Positions 1 to 10,129 of a stretch of 64,000 nt of DNA are shown here, piece after piece (the first letter of the stretch is position 1; every line of letters starts with the position of its first letter). The notes under the pieces were generated by a model. That model ran no database searches. It was not told the DNA's origin and saw only the letters and a program-made list of their open reading frames with translations. A program made the translations under genes and the position numbers. The DNA is from Massospora cicadina (Eukaryota > Entomophthoromycota > Entomophthoromycetes > Entomophthorales > Entomophthoraceae), in the NCBI GenBank assembly GCA_022478985.1, contig JAKSZP010005262.1, positions 366,502 to 430,501 on the forward strand, read 5' to 3'.

Positions 1-439
1 TACTGCAATTTTTCTGATTACTGGAATAGGATTTCCCAAGCTGATACCTATCTTTGTTATTTGTGTTACTGGATCTCCACCATCAGATGAAACATCCTGG
101 ATTGCATCATGTTGAAATACATATAGAATTTTCTTTTGCTCAACAACACCATTAACTTCTTTAAACTATATGGGGCTACTTTTTATAATAATTAGGTAAT
201 TAAGACCTCAATTTCTATAGATGGATATTGTTTACTAAATTATAAAAAGATTGTGCAAAATTGACAATGGAGTTAAATGATAATTCCACAATCAGGTCAC
301 CCAGTTATTCTTGTATAATTTACCTTCCATTTAACAATATTTAGAGCAAACTGTAACTAAATCGCCTTATAATTAGTTGAGAAACAAAAATCTATGAACC
401 TTAGATGAAAGAGTTGGTTGATTGTTTGAAAGCTCAAAT

Positions 440-565
440 AAGAGGGACTACTTACCCCCAACTCAGCAAGTGTATATTTGATAAGGGCCATTCATACCCA
501 AAGGTACAGAAGGACCTCCTGGTCCAGAAGTGCCCAGGACCTTTTTCCCTCTTTTTAACTTATTC
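440..565 (+). pseudogene. gag-like fragment with collagen-like run
   Basis: A short open stretch reads GTEGPPGPEVPR at about 508-545. It resembles the G-P-x run (TEGPKVPRGL, TEGPKVPM) in the minus-strand gag at 13.5-13.6 kb. Such runs occur in the gag hinge of some fungal chromoviruses. It may be the gag remnant of the outermost Ty3 element whose pol is seen at 24.7-26.9 kb, but that link is inference. The flanks on both sides are too decayed to extend it. Confidence 0.3.
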
Positions 566-1601
566 ATCTTTATGATGATGAATACCAAATTCTTCATCTA
601 GAATGCTAATTGAGACGATTGAACCAAGAAAGCTACTTGAATGTCAATTGAAATTATCATAATCTATATTCAACTCTTAAAGTGCTTTGTAATGGAATTG
701 CTAATACAGCAAATGCGTTTAGCCCTCTGTACTATTTAAACAACCCATCAAAATGCCTCATACAATAATATCAGGTAAGTCACTTCAAGATTACAGAAAA
801 TTAGAGGAATAAAAGGAAGTGATATAACAAAAGAAAAATAATAACAAGATTGTGGAGAATCTCTAAACCCATAGAGCCATATATGATAAGTCATTTTTGA
901 ACATGTATTAATGGGGGATAATCTCCAAAAGAATCACATTTTTCTACATGTAGAACTTGATCAAGCTTTTTAAGATATTTTATACCTAAAAGCTACTCCT
1001 CTGAAGCTGAATGATCCTCCATTCCACCTAATCATGTACTTTTAGCACCTGTGGGCCATTTAAGTCTAATTAGAAGGAGAGTATGTCCTATGTAAAGAGA
1101 ATATTCAAAAGTTCCTGTTTGTGTACAAATGATCTATGAGATTAAATCAGCCCACCAACAAATGAGCGGTATAACACCTTCAACTCTGCCAATATGGTGC
1201 TTCCTGAGAAATAATGATTAAATACATAAAGAATGTGTCATATGGGAACAAGTAATGGCGGCCCTCATCAAAGAAGTATGGAAGCGACCTGACCCTTCAT
1301 AATAATATGCCTTTATGTGCACACAACCTAAAATGAAGAATCATGCTTAATTTGCTAGCTATATCTTTTATGAAGCTCAGGCTAGGTACCTTTTATCAAA
1401 TATCTTTGGATAATGCAATAGCAGCTGTAGTATTTGCCTTTTCTTTTGAACAAAAATTATTGTTTCACTTTAAGGTGGTAAATGGAGTAAAAATCAATTC
1501 TCAATATCAAGGAAGCCATTTTAGGACTTCTTGAACTGTTAACGCGTCAAACCTTCTCAGAAATACTTTTTTGACCCCATAGTTAGGATATTGGTTATTA
1601 C
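566..1601. other. AT-rich region, no recognisable gene
   Basis: No convincing coding sequence or repeat is visible. The 63-codon ORF at 1343-1534 has no recognisable family features. If the gag scrap at 0.44-0.56 kb and the pol at 24.7 kb belong together, this would be decayed gag/pro sequence. Confidence 0.4.
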
Positions 1602-1617
1602 TAAAAACTCAGAACTA

Positions 1618-1746
1618 AATTATTTGAGGTGGGTCAACCTTGGGACAAATATACTACACTGAGAATGTTTTCTAGCCAGTACAGGTTTTGAAAACAAAAC
1701 TTGCACTAGGGGTGAAAGCAGTTTTCCCGCTCAGCTAACCACCCTT
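1618..1746 (-). mobile_element. SINE family 1, copy 1
   Basis: Read on the minus strand it starts AAGGGTGGTTAGC and ends GGTTGACCCACCTC, like four other copies in the window. The A-box-like GGTTAGC segment is at its 5' end. Imperfect target-site duplications flank it: TAAAAACTCAGAACTA (1602-1617) and TAAAAACCCATAACTA (1747-1762), 14 of 16 identical. It has no coding capacity. It would be transcribed by RNA polymerase III and mobilised by a LINE in trans. Confidence 0.75.
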
Positions 1747-1821
1747 TAAAAACCCATAACTAGATGTGATCTTTTTAATCAAAGTGCTCTTTAATCACCA
1801 TGAGAGCAATATGATAAGATA

Positions 1822-1912
1822 ATGCTATGAGAGTGGTTAAGAGGCGTCAGCCTAGGGTGTAAGACTCTATAGGCTGAATTATGTGCCACAATATCAAGCT
1901 TAGAATCCCTTT
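1822..1912 (+). other. tRNA-like relic (possible Leu/Ser type)
   Basis: GAGTGGTTAAGAGGC at 1830 resembles a tRNA D-arm/A box, and CTTAGAATCCC near 1899 resembles a T-arm/B box. Between them TCAGCC and GGCTGA can form a 6 bp stem around a 19 nt loop, long enough for a small intron. The acceptor ends do not pair, so it is at best a pseudogene or the head of an unrecognised SINE. A covariance-model search is needed to decide. Confidence 0.25.
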
Positions 1913-2041
1913 GCAGTCTGAGTTTTGTGCAATATCAGCTCTTGAGTAAATTGATATCCTTAATAAATTAATTGAAATAATAATCCAAAATTCTTTTTGC
2001 TCTGCTGCTTCAGAAAAACCCATAATTATTTCTAATGAGCC

Positions 2042-2174
2042 AAGGGTGGTTAGCCTGTCAGGGTAATTCCTGCTTCCATTCTAGTGCAGGTTTCGTTCAA
2101 CACATGTTCAAAACCTGTACTGGCTACAGCTATCTTGGTGTGGTATATTTGTTTATGGTTGACCCACCTCAATT
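2042..2174 (+). mobile_element. SINE family 1, copy 2
   Basis: This 133 bp element has a perfect 17 bp target-site duplication, ATTATTTCTAATGAGCC, at 2025-2041 and 2175-2191. An A-box-like TTAGCCTGTCAGG lies near 2051 and a B-box match GTTCAAAAC near 2106, about 55-60 bp apart as in tRNA-derived SINEs. The 3' end is GGTTGACCCACCTCAATT. It lies head-to-head with copy 1, about 300 bp away. It is the best-defined copy of the family. Confidence 0.85.
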
Positions 2175-2191
2175 ATTATTTCTAATGAGCC

Positions 2192-2988
2192 CGCCATTCC
2201 TTATGCTACCTATTGACTCTTGAAAATCTTGCTCAGATGTCATTCAATTAGGAGTAATGGTCCATAAATAGAAGTTTTGGCCATTCTGGACACTGTTTCG
2301 CCAGTTAAATTTCTCTTCTCAAATCAGAGTAAGATTAGGATTGCTACTGATTTTTAATCATAACTTTGAGGATGGGATCTCTAAAACCTCCTATGCCAGA
2401 TCACTTTGAGCCTAATTGTATCAAACACTTCAGTTAATATTTTAATGATGTTTGCCCCAGTTATTATGTCAGTAAATGATATCTATTACCTCATCATAGG
2501 CCCCATTTCTTATGGAATTTGACATTATATGTTATATGAATCTATACTTTTACTATATCTGGCTATTGCATCCCACTTATCATACAGAAAATGCAAAAGA
2601 AGTAAAGAAGAGGAAGCCAAAAAATTTCCTGTTGGAAGGACTGAAATTAATTAAGCGACTTAATATTAAGTTCAACCCTAATACTAAGTTTCCCCGCCTT
2701 CAGTTGATGCATATAAAGAATGTCTATTACCCTTTAAATAAGATTATCATTTCTCTTGAGTCTCAATTTTAAACATAGACAAGTTACTGTACCATTAATG
2801 TATTTATGGGAAGTATCTGGGGATGTTAGCCTTTTTTATTGAGAAATGCTAGCATCTTTTTGATATAAATTTTCATACTAAGGCATATCATATCCTGATA
2901 GCTAAATTTCACTGATAAACCCAAGTAATTAAGTGAGATCTAATTAATAACTTACGCTCAGACCCTACTATTAAAAAGTTGGACCCAT
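2192..2988. other. AT-rich region, no assigned gene
   Basis: The only sizeable ORF is 86 codons at 2512-2772 (+). It is rich in Asn, Lys and Tyr and has no recognisable motif or start context, so I cannot tell it from chance. Nothing else is supported. Confidence 0.4.
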
Positions 2989-3005
2989 TACTGGTTAGGG
3001 ACATT

Positions 3006-3022
3006 TTTTTAGTACTAGATGG
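3006..3022 (-). mobile_element. 17 bp LINE 3'-end insertion
   Basis: The minus strand reads CCATCTAGTACTAAAAA. It is flanked by perfect 17 bp direct repeats TACTGGTTAGGGACATT at 2989-3005 and 3023-3039. The insert is identical to the one at 26330-26346. It differs by one base from the terminal CCACCTAGTACTAAAAA of the 6 kb LINE ending at 53773. The simplest reading is an extremely 5'-truncated LINE insertion made by target-primed reverse transcription. Confidence 0.8.
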
Positions 3023-3099
3023 TACTGGTTAGGGACATTAATAACCCTGAGACTAGGCAAAAAAGCCAACATTGCATGAGAAGAATTGATATTTTTTAT

Positions 3100-3640
3100 T
3101 TTAAATAACTGTTTTGTTTGTCGTAGTTCCAAATGCTGAATTCCAAAAGAATTCCTTAACTTCAATGGTCTCAATCTAATTTTCTTTCTGGGAAAATCTG
3201 GTTATGTTTAAAAAGTTTAGTTTACCTATTAGCCAGCCATCAGGCTGGGATTGCATAGGCTTACATTCCAAAAGTATTTTTTAACAATTAGATTGCTTTT
3301 AAATACTAAGGCAGCATTACTATTAGTATAAGTTTATAAATTTTTCTCTTTGCTGTACTGTCCCATAAAAACTTACCAAATGCTTGAATATGATTGCTTA
3401 TTACTAGTACATGATTTGTTTAAGTTTTTATTTATTTGCGCTGTATCTAACAAAGGAACCCCATCACACTATTTTTTTATAGTTGTATTAAGCAAATCCA
3501 GATAACCCAAAAGCAAAGAGACTGGCCTGACCACCATAATTCTGCAAGTGAATCATCAGAGCCAGCCGTAAAATGCTAAGGATTGCAGTCTGCAATTCGA
3601 GCTGGATTATTTCCTTAAATTGGGCACTTTATCTAAACTG
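3100..3640 (+). repeat. 5' LTR of the deleted LTR element
   Basis: It aligns with 5945-6307 over stretches such as ATTGCTTTTAAATACTAAGGCAGCATT against ATTGCTTAAATACTGAAGCAGCATT, and TACCAAATGCTTGAATATG against TACCAGCTTCTTGAATATG. The distal part (3455-3620) aligns with 24324-24480. The left end is inferred from the paired LTR start at 5945, and the canonical TG is lost here. Confidence 0.6.
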
Positions 3641-4029
3641 TACTCTTGATTAAAAAACTCATTTTCAGCGTAGAGTTAGTTTTACTGATGAAATGGTTAA
3701 AATTGTAAAACTAATTCATTACTTTATTCTACACTTAAAATTTGCTAAGATGGATGGACGACCATTGTCACAAGCAACCCTAACTCCATTGTCTAGCACC
3801 TATTATGTGCCCCCTAAACTGTGTTAAGAGTATGTTGGAGGATGCCATTCACTCTGGTGGTAGTTGGGGCTTTTGCGCCTGCCAGTAGACCTCCAGGAGA
3901 AGTTTTAACGCTTTCAATGACAACTGGACTTCTAGTTGAGTTTTCCCTATCTCCTTTATGAAAAGTTAAACTCATATGCAGAGGTACAAAATCTTTCTTC
4001 TACATTTAGCATAACTTTATGATCAAATT

Positions 4030-5872
4030 TTAAAAAAAGTTACAGTCCAATTTCCCACCAACCAGATTAATTCTAATGTCATTTGCTCCTTCGCCGGCTG
4101 CTCCAGTGTGAATCAGCAGAGCCTCTAGAATTTTCTGTCAGGTATACAAAAAATGTTTTTATTGAATTGTACAGTCCACTAAAATCCTGGTAACCTTTTT
4201 TTTATTCCAAATGATCTATACTCCACCTTGTACAATCCCAGGTGATGGCTCAAAACCCTCTGGCGCTCCTGATCAACATGTAATTTAGCCTTCAAGTTGA
4301 CTAAGGGAAACTTTCCCATACGCAGACATAGAAATCATTAAATTATCTCAGAAGTGATGGAACTCGCTGGCTTTATTGACTTCCGCCCCTACAAGAAATA
4401 TCTCAATATGGGCTCACCTGTAAATCCAATGCTACCACTGTGACAACTATGCCACTGGTGCTACAGGGCACCCCTCTCCCTACAACTTGTTCCTGGCTAC
4501 CAGGGGATACCACTATGGTAGTTCAGTTTGCTGTTTTCCCAACCCATTTCCCACAATGTGCTCCACAAGGAACTGATGGTTGGTTTGACAGATTACAGCT
4601 CTGACCCTATCATTCAATTTGTGGTTCAAAATGATGCCACGCGTCTATTAGGGCCTCAGGAAATTTCTGCAAATGAATCCAGATCTAATAAAGCTTCCTT
4701 GTCATACCCCTTATTCCATCATCCTTTTGCTCCCAACCATCTGTTCTGAAACCCATGTGGAGGGTAAGTGTACATCTGTCCATCCTGTCATAAATCAGAT
4801 CACATAAAAAGCAAATTCCCTTGCCCTTGAAGCTTCTGCAAGTTCTAAGATAACATCCACCTGTGATTAACCCAGCAATGACCCCAAAACTTTTTTGTCT
4901 GAGGTACAAATCTACCCCCTACCCCAAAGCCTGCTTCTGCAGCAGTTTCTGCGCCACCCAATTAAGCTCTTCCTCATCCCAAAACCACGACTTCCTCATC
5001 CAATAAGGAAGCAGCTTATTAAATGGTTTCCCAAGCTTACTCCTATTTTTAAAACTAGCCTCAAACTTATTCTAACGCCCAATCCAGTTCAACCAGAACC
5101 TTAGGGTAGTTAACTGAGGATAATGAATTTGCTGATTTTATTAAAACATCCAGTTTCACCTCAAATATATTTTCATTACAATTGTAGCGCCCAATTCATC
5201 CTCAATTTTGATGCCCCTAGATAAATACCACTTGATTATAAAGTGGCCACCAGTTACTTTTATAGCGGCTGCCTCTTTTGACTATTATCCACTCTTTCAA
5301 AGCTGTCGCCAAGTTAGTGGTGATGTTTGCATGGGGTATCCCTCTTTATTTTATCTATATGACTAAAGACCCTCTGAGCAAGAGTAACATTCTCATATTT
5401 TAAAAGAAATCCAACACTATTCAGAAGGTTTAATTGGTAGCGTAATACTAAATCTATGATCACCTACACAATTTTTTGCCACTTTCACCAAGCTCCCTGA
5501 CGCTTTCATCCAAGTTGAAGAGACTTTTGCCATTTAATTGGCGGATTTATCCATGCAGACATGTTTTTTGTTCTTCCGATCATAAAAAATATAAAATCAC
5601 ATACTGACAATGCTCCTACACCCTTTCTCTCTGCTTTGACATGTTCTTTGCTTTAGGATGTTGAAGAAGGAGATAGGGATGAGTTCCCAATTCTCCTTAC
5701 TCTTATGGTTTAGTCATAAAAGAAGAGCTCCGCTTTCCCACTTTATTATTATAAATTTAGTCTATGTTTTTAAAAGGCTCATTTTGACGATTTAGTTTTT
5801 TTAAAGGTTTTTTTACTTTTTTGCTCTTTTGACATTAATATCCATCCCCTGGTCTCCATACCTTAAATAAGC
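4030..5872 (+). mobile_element. ORF1-only LINE-like element B, copy 1
   Basis: It is homologous to the copies at 7119-9036 and 22378-24311. It starts near CAATTTCCCACC and ends near CATCCCCTGGTCTCCATACCTTAAATAA. It carries a decayed ORF1 and no endonuclease or reverse transcriptase. No clear TSD was found, so both ends are approximate. It lies within the internal region of the deleted LTR element. Confidence 0.55.
4340..5104 (+). pseudogene. ORF1 of LINE-like element B (decayed)
   Basis: Segments match the better preserved ORF1 at 22.7-23.2 kb, including FIDFRPYKKYL (near 4370), ELMVGLTDYSSDPIIQFVVQ (4570-4630) and a zinc-knuckle remnant ICPSCHKSDHIKSKFPCP near 4772, which has two extra residues before the last Cys. 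Frameshifts and stops interrupt it. The family is inferred from architecture: a nucleic-acid-binding middle domain followed by a CCHC knuckle, as in the ORF1 of the 6 kb LINE. A gag-like origin cannot be excluded. Confidence 0.5.
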
Positions 5873-5944
5873 AACGTATGTGGGTCCTAAAGCTTCGCCT
5901 ACAATTGGGGGGCCAAAGGTGCTCTCTTTTTAAATGAGGGGTAA

Positions 5945-6307
5945 TGTAAAAAATGGTTTTTTTGTCATAGATTCCGTAAGGCTAATTTTAAGTAATATCA
6001 TAGTGATGGCTAATATGATTTCCCATCTGGGGAAATTTAGATTATATATGAAGCATGAGTTCTATCTTAGTTATGTTTAATCTTTGCCCAGCCACCTTTA
6101 CTGTAATTGATTAGCTTCCATTACTAGATTGTTTCAATTTATTTTGATTTTTGTATTGCTTAAATACTGAAGCAGCATTTCCATCTCTCAATTTGGGTTT
6201 CTATATCTTCCATTTTGCGCAATTAAAGAAAATTACCAGCTTCTTGAATATGTTTATTTTTTTATAAATCATAATTTACTTGTTTTATATATTTTAGTGC
6301 TAATTAT
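5945..6307 (+). repeat. 3' LTR (first block) of the deleted LTR element
   Basis: The LTR starts with TG right after a purine tract ending AGGGGTAA (5935-5944), the usual polypurine tract/LTR junction of Ty3 elements in this window. It aligns with 3100-3480. The LTR stops at the insertion site of the minus-strand Ty3 element and resumes at 22362. Confidence 0.6.
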
Positions 6308-6785
6308 TGTTAGTTTATAAGTTCATTAAACTGTAAGCCAAGGTTCAAAATAGGCTCAAAGCTGTAAACTTGACATAGCGTTTGATGAAGATGACAAGAT
6401 GGAGTAAAGAGACCACTTTATTGAGCTAGAAAGATTCAGATTTATAAAGCGTTTGGAACGTAATGCTAAGTAGAGATTCATGGTTACTCACAATAAGTAT
6501 CTTCCAAGACCTTATGGAATAACTGCCTCATCTATGCTCTTATTAATTTCTGTCAGAAAAGTCCTTATGACCTCAATAATTAGAGTCACCCCTTTTGTGG
6601 TTTGGTAAGCTTAAAGGGCCAATTTATAAGGCGTCCCCATTAGTTATTGTGCGCGTGATGACTCTTGATCGATTTTATTAACAATGCTTCAGTGGCAAGT
6701 CAGATCAAGAGGGCCTAAGAGTTACCAAGTGATACTTGATTTGATAGTGGTAACCTTAATTTGTTTATTGTCTCAAATACCAACA
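6308..6785 (-). repeat. 3' LTR of the minus-strand Ty3 element
   Basis: It aligns with 21881-22356 over most of its length, for example AAACTGTAAGC and TCCAAGACCTT against TCCCAAGACCTT. On the minus strand it begins TGTTGGTATTTGAG and ends near CTAACA. AATAAAG, read on the minus strand at about 6420, may be the polyadenylation signal. Confidence 0.75.
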
Positions 6786-7118
6786 ACGTTCTCTTATGAT
6801 CTAGTTGAAAGGGAACATATGGCTGTAGGAATCAGCCATGAACTGGATTGACCTCTATCCCTTGGGTAACGTTGGCAATAAAGTACTCAGAATTCACCTA
6901 CCTTACGATGTGGTAAGACCCTGAACAAAGGACTTCAATCTTGTTATGTAGACTTTTTAATTTGATGGTGATATAAGGGACCAAGTTTCTTAGCTTGAAC
7001 GTTGAAAAAGATGGTTGGCTACTATTAGAGTGGGATGTCTCCTTTGCGGTGATGATATAAATCTTTGAGTACAAAGGTTTTAAGTCAGATAGCTTCATTT
7101 GTTAAGGCTCTCATTGTT
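6786..7118 (-). pseudogene. integrase C-terminal part, minus-strand Ty3 (split)
   Basis: Minus-strand reading gives the HHRKGDIPL and AKKLGPLYHH segments, typical of the end of Ty3 integrases (a small beta-barrel domain before the 3' LTR). It continues the integrase that stops at 9037, and the break is explained by the LINE-like insertion between. Internal stops are present. The 66-codon ORF at 6898-7098 is in a different frame and looks incidental. Confidence 0.45.
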
Positions 7119-9036
7119 TAAATTATAAATTTTATTTGAGTTAAGCTGACCAGGGGATGGACATTACCAATACAAAAATAACAACCAAAAACACAAATCA
7201 AACGCCCTAAATGAGTGGTGAGACACCAAAACGAAAAGGAAAATTAACCTACCAGGGGTAGCAGTTGTGAACCGCTTATCCCACCATGGCGGAGGGGGAG
7301 GAAGAGGGGGGATCAGGCGGATTATCTATTTCATCTTCATGAATGAAGATGTGGAACAAAGCTGAGAGCAAAGGTGTTGGGGCATCTTCAGGATGTGGGT
7401 CAAGGAAAAATAAAGTGTTTTCTTTCTTTGGTAAAAATCTGGGCCTGGAGTATAGCTTCTAGGAATTTGGCAACATGGAGTTCAGCTTGTATGCATGCAT
7501 TGGGAAGCCGGGAAAGTTTATTGATATGGCTCTGGTAATGCGCGTTGTGGGGGAAAACTTTTTCAGTGCAACAACTTGCTTGATAGAAGAGGTGGCAGTT
7601 TCCCTTAATCGTTCAATTTCCACTTTTGCAACCTCAGGGAAATCAGCAGAGAATCAATTAAATGTATACCTTCATTAAATTCAATGACAGATAGTGACAC
7701 GGCTTTGTGGAGATGGCGGCTATCAGGAGAGGCCATGGCAGCCTCAGCAAGTTGATGGTCACTCAAGAATGGGGTAGCGGTGGGTTTGGGGACATATTTA
7801 TTGGGTGAGAATGGGACATCAAAATCTGAAGGTAGACATGGTTTAAATTAATTGGAAAGTTGGGAGGTGGGACAATTTCCCCAGATTCAGTTAATTCATA
7901 CAATAAGTCCTAGGGATTTTGGTTGAGCGTGATTGATTCAGAGGGATGTGGTTTTAATTAAGTAAGCTTTGGGGCAAAAAATTGGTTGAATTGAATTTGG
8001 GTCCAAACCTGCTCCTGATTGGGTATATTGTGAGAAATAAAGTCAGATTGGGCTTTTGTTGCAAAGGATTTGTTGATTTTTGAGCGTTCATCTGGAGGGG
8101 GTGGGGGCGACTAAAATCCCCATTTAAACGCTGTTTGTGCAGCCCCATGTGTATGCTTGGCGAATTCCGCTTGTTTTGAATTGTAGCTACAGTTTTTTTT
8201 TGGAATGATCCAACTCATGGCAGAGGGGGCAAACGGTGCAGCCATTGTCATTATGAGCCCAAAAGAAGTGATCTGGTGCAGATGGGATATGGGCACGTGG
8301 TGGGATGTGCTGGGCTATGGTTGGCTGGTGGGGGGGTAATGGTGGCCATTGCCCATGGTGCCGCTAACCGCTCAGCTCCGCTTGGGACCAGGAAGTGGAG
8401 GATGGGGTTTGTACCATATTTGACAGCCCCATCATCAATTCTTCATATAGTGTTTGAGGGGGAAGGTGTGAAGGAAGGTTTGCAAAGGTCACCACCATTG
8501 TGGTGTCACTGGGGAGGCGTGTACGGGTTGTGGTAATAGGTGTGTTTTTATATATTAAGGGCTTAGTTGCTGCAGCAGCTGCGTCCTCTTCAGTGGGAAA
8601 ACCAATATCAAAATAGCCCTTATAAGGGTGGAATTCAATAAATCCGCTGGTGAAAACGTGGACGTTGCCAGCTCAATTAACGCTTTGCCAGCATATGGGA
8701 AGAGACTCCCTAATTTAACTCAGAGGCAAAAGTAAATATTGGATCAGGGTAGGGCAAGTGGGTGGGCAGGTTGGTTGGACTCGCGCTAAGTGTAATAATA
8801 AGTCCCTTGGAGGGACAAATTGGCCAGATGTATTTGGTGAGCTGGATGAGCCAGTTTGCACGCATTTGCCTGCTGGACGGAAAATGCTAGAAGGTGGAGC
8901 GCTGCTGCCCCGCGCTGGGGCAGTAAGGTGGCAGATCCGCTGACATAAATGGAAACTGATATGGTGTAGGTGGCGATGGAAAATTTACAGATGCTTTTAA
9001 TAAATTTTTCTCAAAAGTGATGTTGAGCAGAAAGTA
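7119..9036 (-). mobile_element. ORF1-only LINE-like element B, copy 2
   Basis: This 1.92 kb minus-strand element has imperfect duplications AAGGCTCTCATTGTT (7104-7118) and AAGCCCTCATTGTT (9037-9050). The long TSD is typical of LINE integration, not LTR integration. The minus-strand 3' end reads CCATCCCCTGGTCAGC followed by CTCAAATAAAATTTATAATT. The length matches copy 3 (1934 bp). It interrupts the integrase of the minus-strand Ty3 element. No endonuclease or RT is present. Confidence 0.7.
7950..8720 (-). pseudogene. ORF1 of LINE-like element B, copy 2 (decayed)
   Basis: Minus-strand segments match copy 3: the start of the domain near 8690-8610, a GLPTQLPPHLLYEELMMGL-like stretch near 8450-8400, and a zinc-finger remnant CTVCPLCHELDHSK near 8255-8210. 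Further downstream (8148-7954) the reading QRLNGDFSRPHPLQMN is open but in another frame. Stops and frameshifts show that it is dead. Role by analogy: RNA-binding ORF1 protein. Confidence 0.5.
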
Positions 9037-9054
9037 AAGCCCTCATTGTTAGCT

Positions 9055-9800
9055 CAATTTTTTTGGCACTGAGGAATTTAGAATCGGTTTCAGGCTATTG
9101 ACAACCAAGGAGCTCGCCCATATAAAATTTTAAAAAAGGAGCATCTTAATTATGCAATGGTGACTTAACCACTAAATCTAGTAGAGCTCTGGGTAGATAG
9201 TAGTTAAAATTATAGGATCAGAGGTAGCCAACTTTCACAAGATAAAAACAAGAGTCTATTTACTGCATTCTAGAAACTCATTAGTTGATGGGTTATACAG
9301 TGCGGTAAAACTTTGTTTATCCCAAAAATGAGGTTAGTTCTTGGACTATCTGTGATGTGAAGTATAGTCCATTGTCCAAATTTAAAGTTTGTGGACATCC
9401 ATGTTAAGTAAAAATGGATTGAATGAAGAATAAGTCTGCAACATTTGCAGTGGCCTTTGGAATGGAAATTGTGATGATCTATCTGGTCAAGTGGCCTACA
9501 GTTATTATGATATATGTATGTCCATTTAAATCGGAGGGCAAAGTGCCCATCACATCAACGCTAGCAACTTAAAGGGATTTAATGGAGCCACAACTGGATT
9601 CTGATACTAATGCTTGCCTAATCTTGTGTGCAACAAGTCACCAGGCCCCTAAATCTTCTTGGATGGTCTCAACCATCTGATTACAATAACAGCGTTTTAA
9701 CCATTCATAGCCTTCTTTACTGCACTGTGTCCCAAAGTTAATGACCTCAAAGAATGAAATTGGTACAGGAAGATGGGTTTATGCAGTGTAGCCACTTCCC
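9055..9800 (-). pseudogene. Ty3 integrase, minus-strand element
   Basis: Minus-strand reading gives VDVMGTLPSDLNGHTYIIT followed by HLTR (9560-9480), the first catalytic Asp region of a Ty3 integrase. Then come HGCPQTL and LDNGLYFTSQIVQEL (9420-9340), the second Asp region, and a PFLKFYMGE-like stretch (about 9130) matching the sPf..lyG motif. Stops interrupt it. Integrase would insert the element's cDNA into chromosomal DNA. Its C-terminal end continues at 7118-6786 beyond a LINE-like insertion. Confidence 0.75.
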
Positions 9801-10129
9801 TTTGTATTTCTTTATATAAAATCCTCCTTTGCTTTGGGTACCTTTTTTCATTTTAAGACACTCATTTGAATCTTGGTGGTTTCTAATTCTTTCCTTTGAG
9901 GCCAATCATTTAGATTGTAATGTTAATCCTCTTCAGGAGTTAAAGCGGTCAGCACCAACATTCTTGAAAGCCTGTTAGCATTTTGGTGGATTGCCCCATG
10001 CAATAAGAAAATGGTAAATTACAATTCTATAATTCTATCACCCATCAATCTAATTTCCTGTCTGTGTCCTTCATTTTTTGTAACCATTAAAGCAATGAAT
10101 GTTATGTATAAAATTGTAAAGTGGGTTCC

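Noticed and set aside
2512..2772. 86-codon ORF as a host gene
   Set aside because: No motif, no homologous copy in the window and AT-rich composition that permits such ORFs by chance.
3430..3640. tRNA-like blocks in this stretch and at 24340-24480 as a third SINE
   Set aside because: The similarity is fully explained by the paired LTRs of the deleted element. The A/B-box resemblance is weak.
4030..5872. Element B as gag of the surrounding LTR element
   Set aside because: Copies 2 and 3 lie in unrelated contexts with 12-15 bp TSDs and no LTRs of their own, so the LTR pair around copy 1 belongs to its host.
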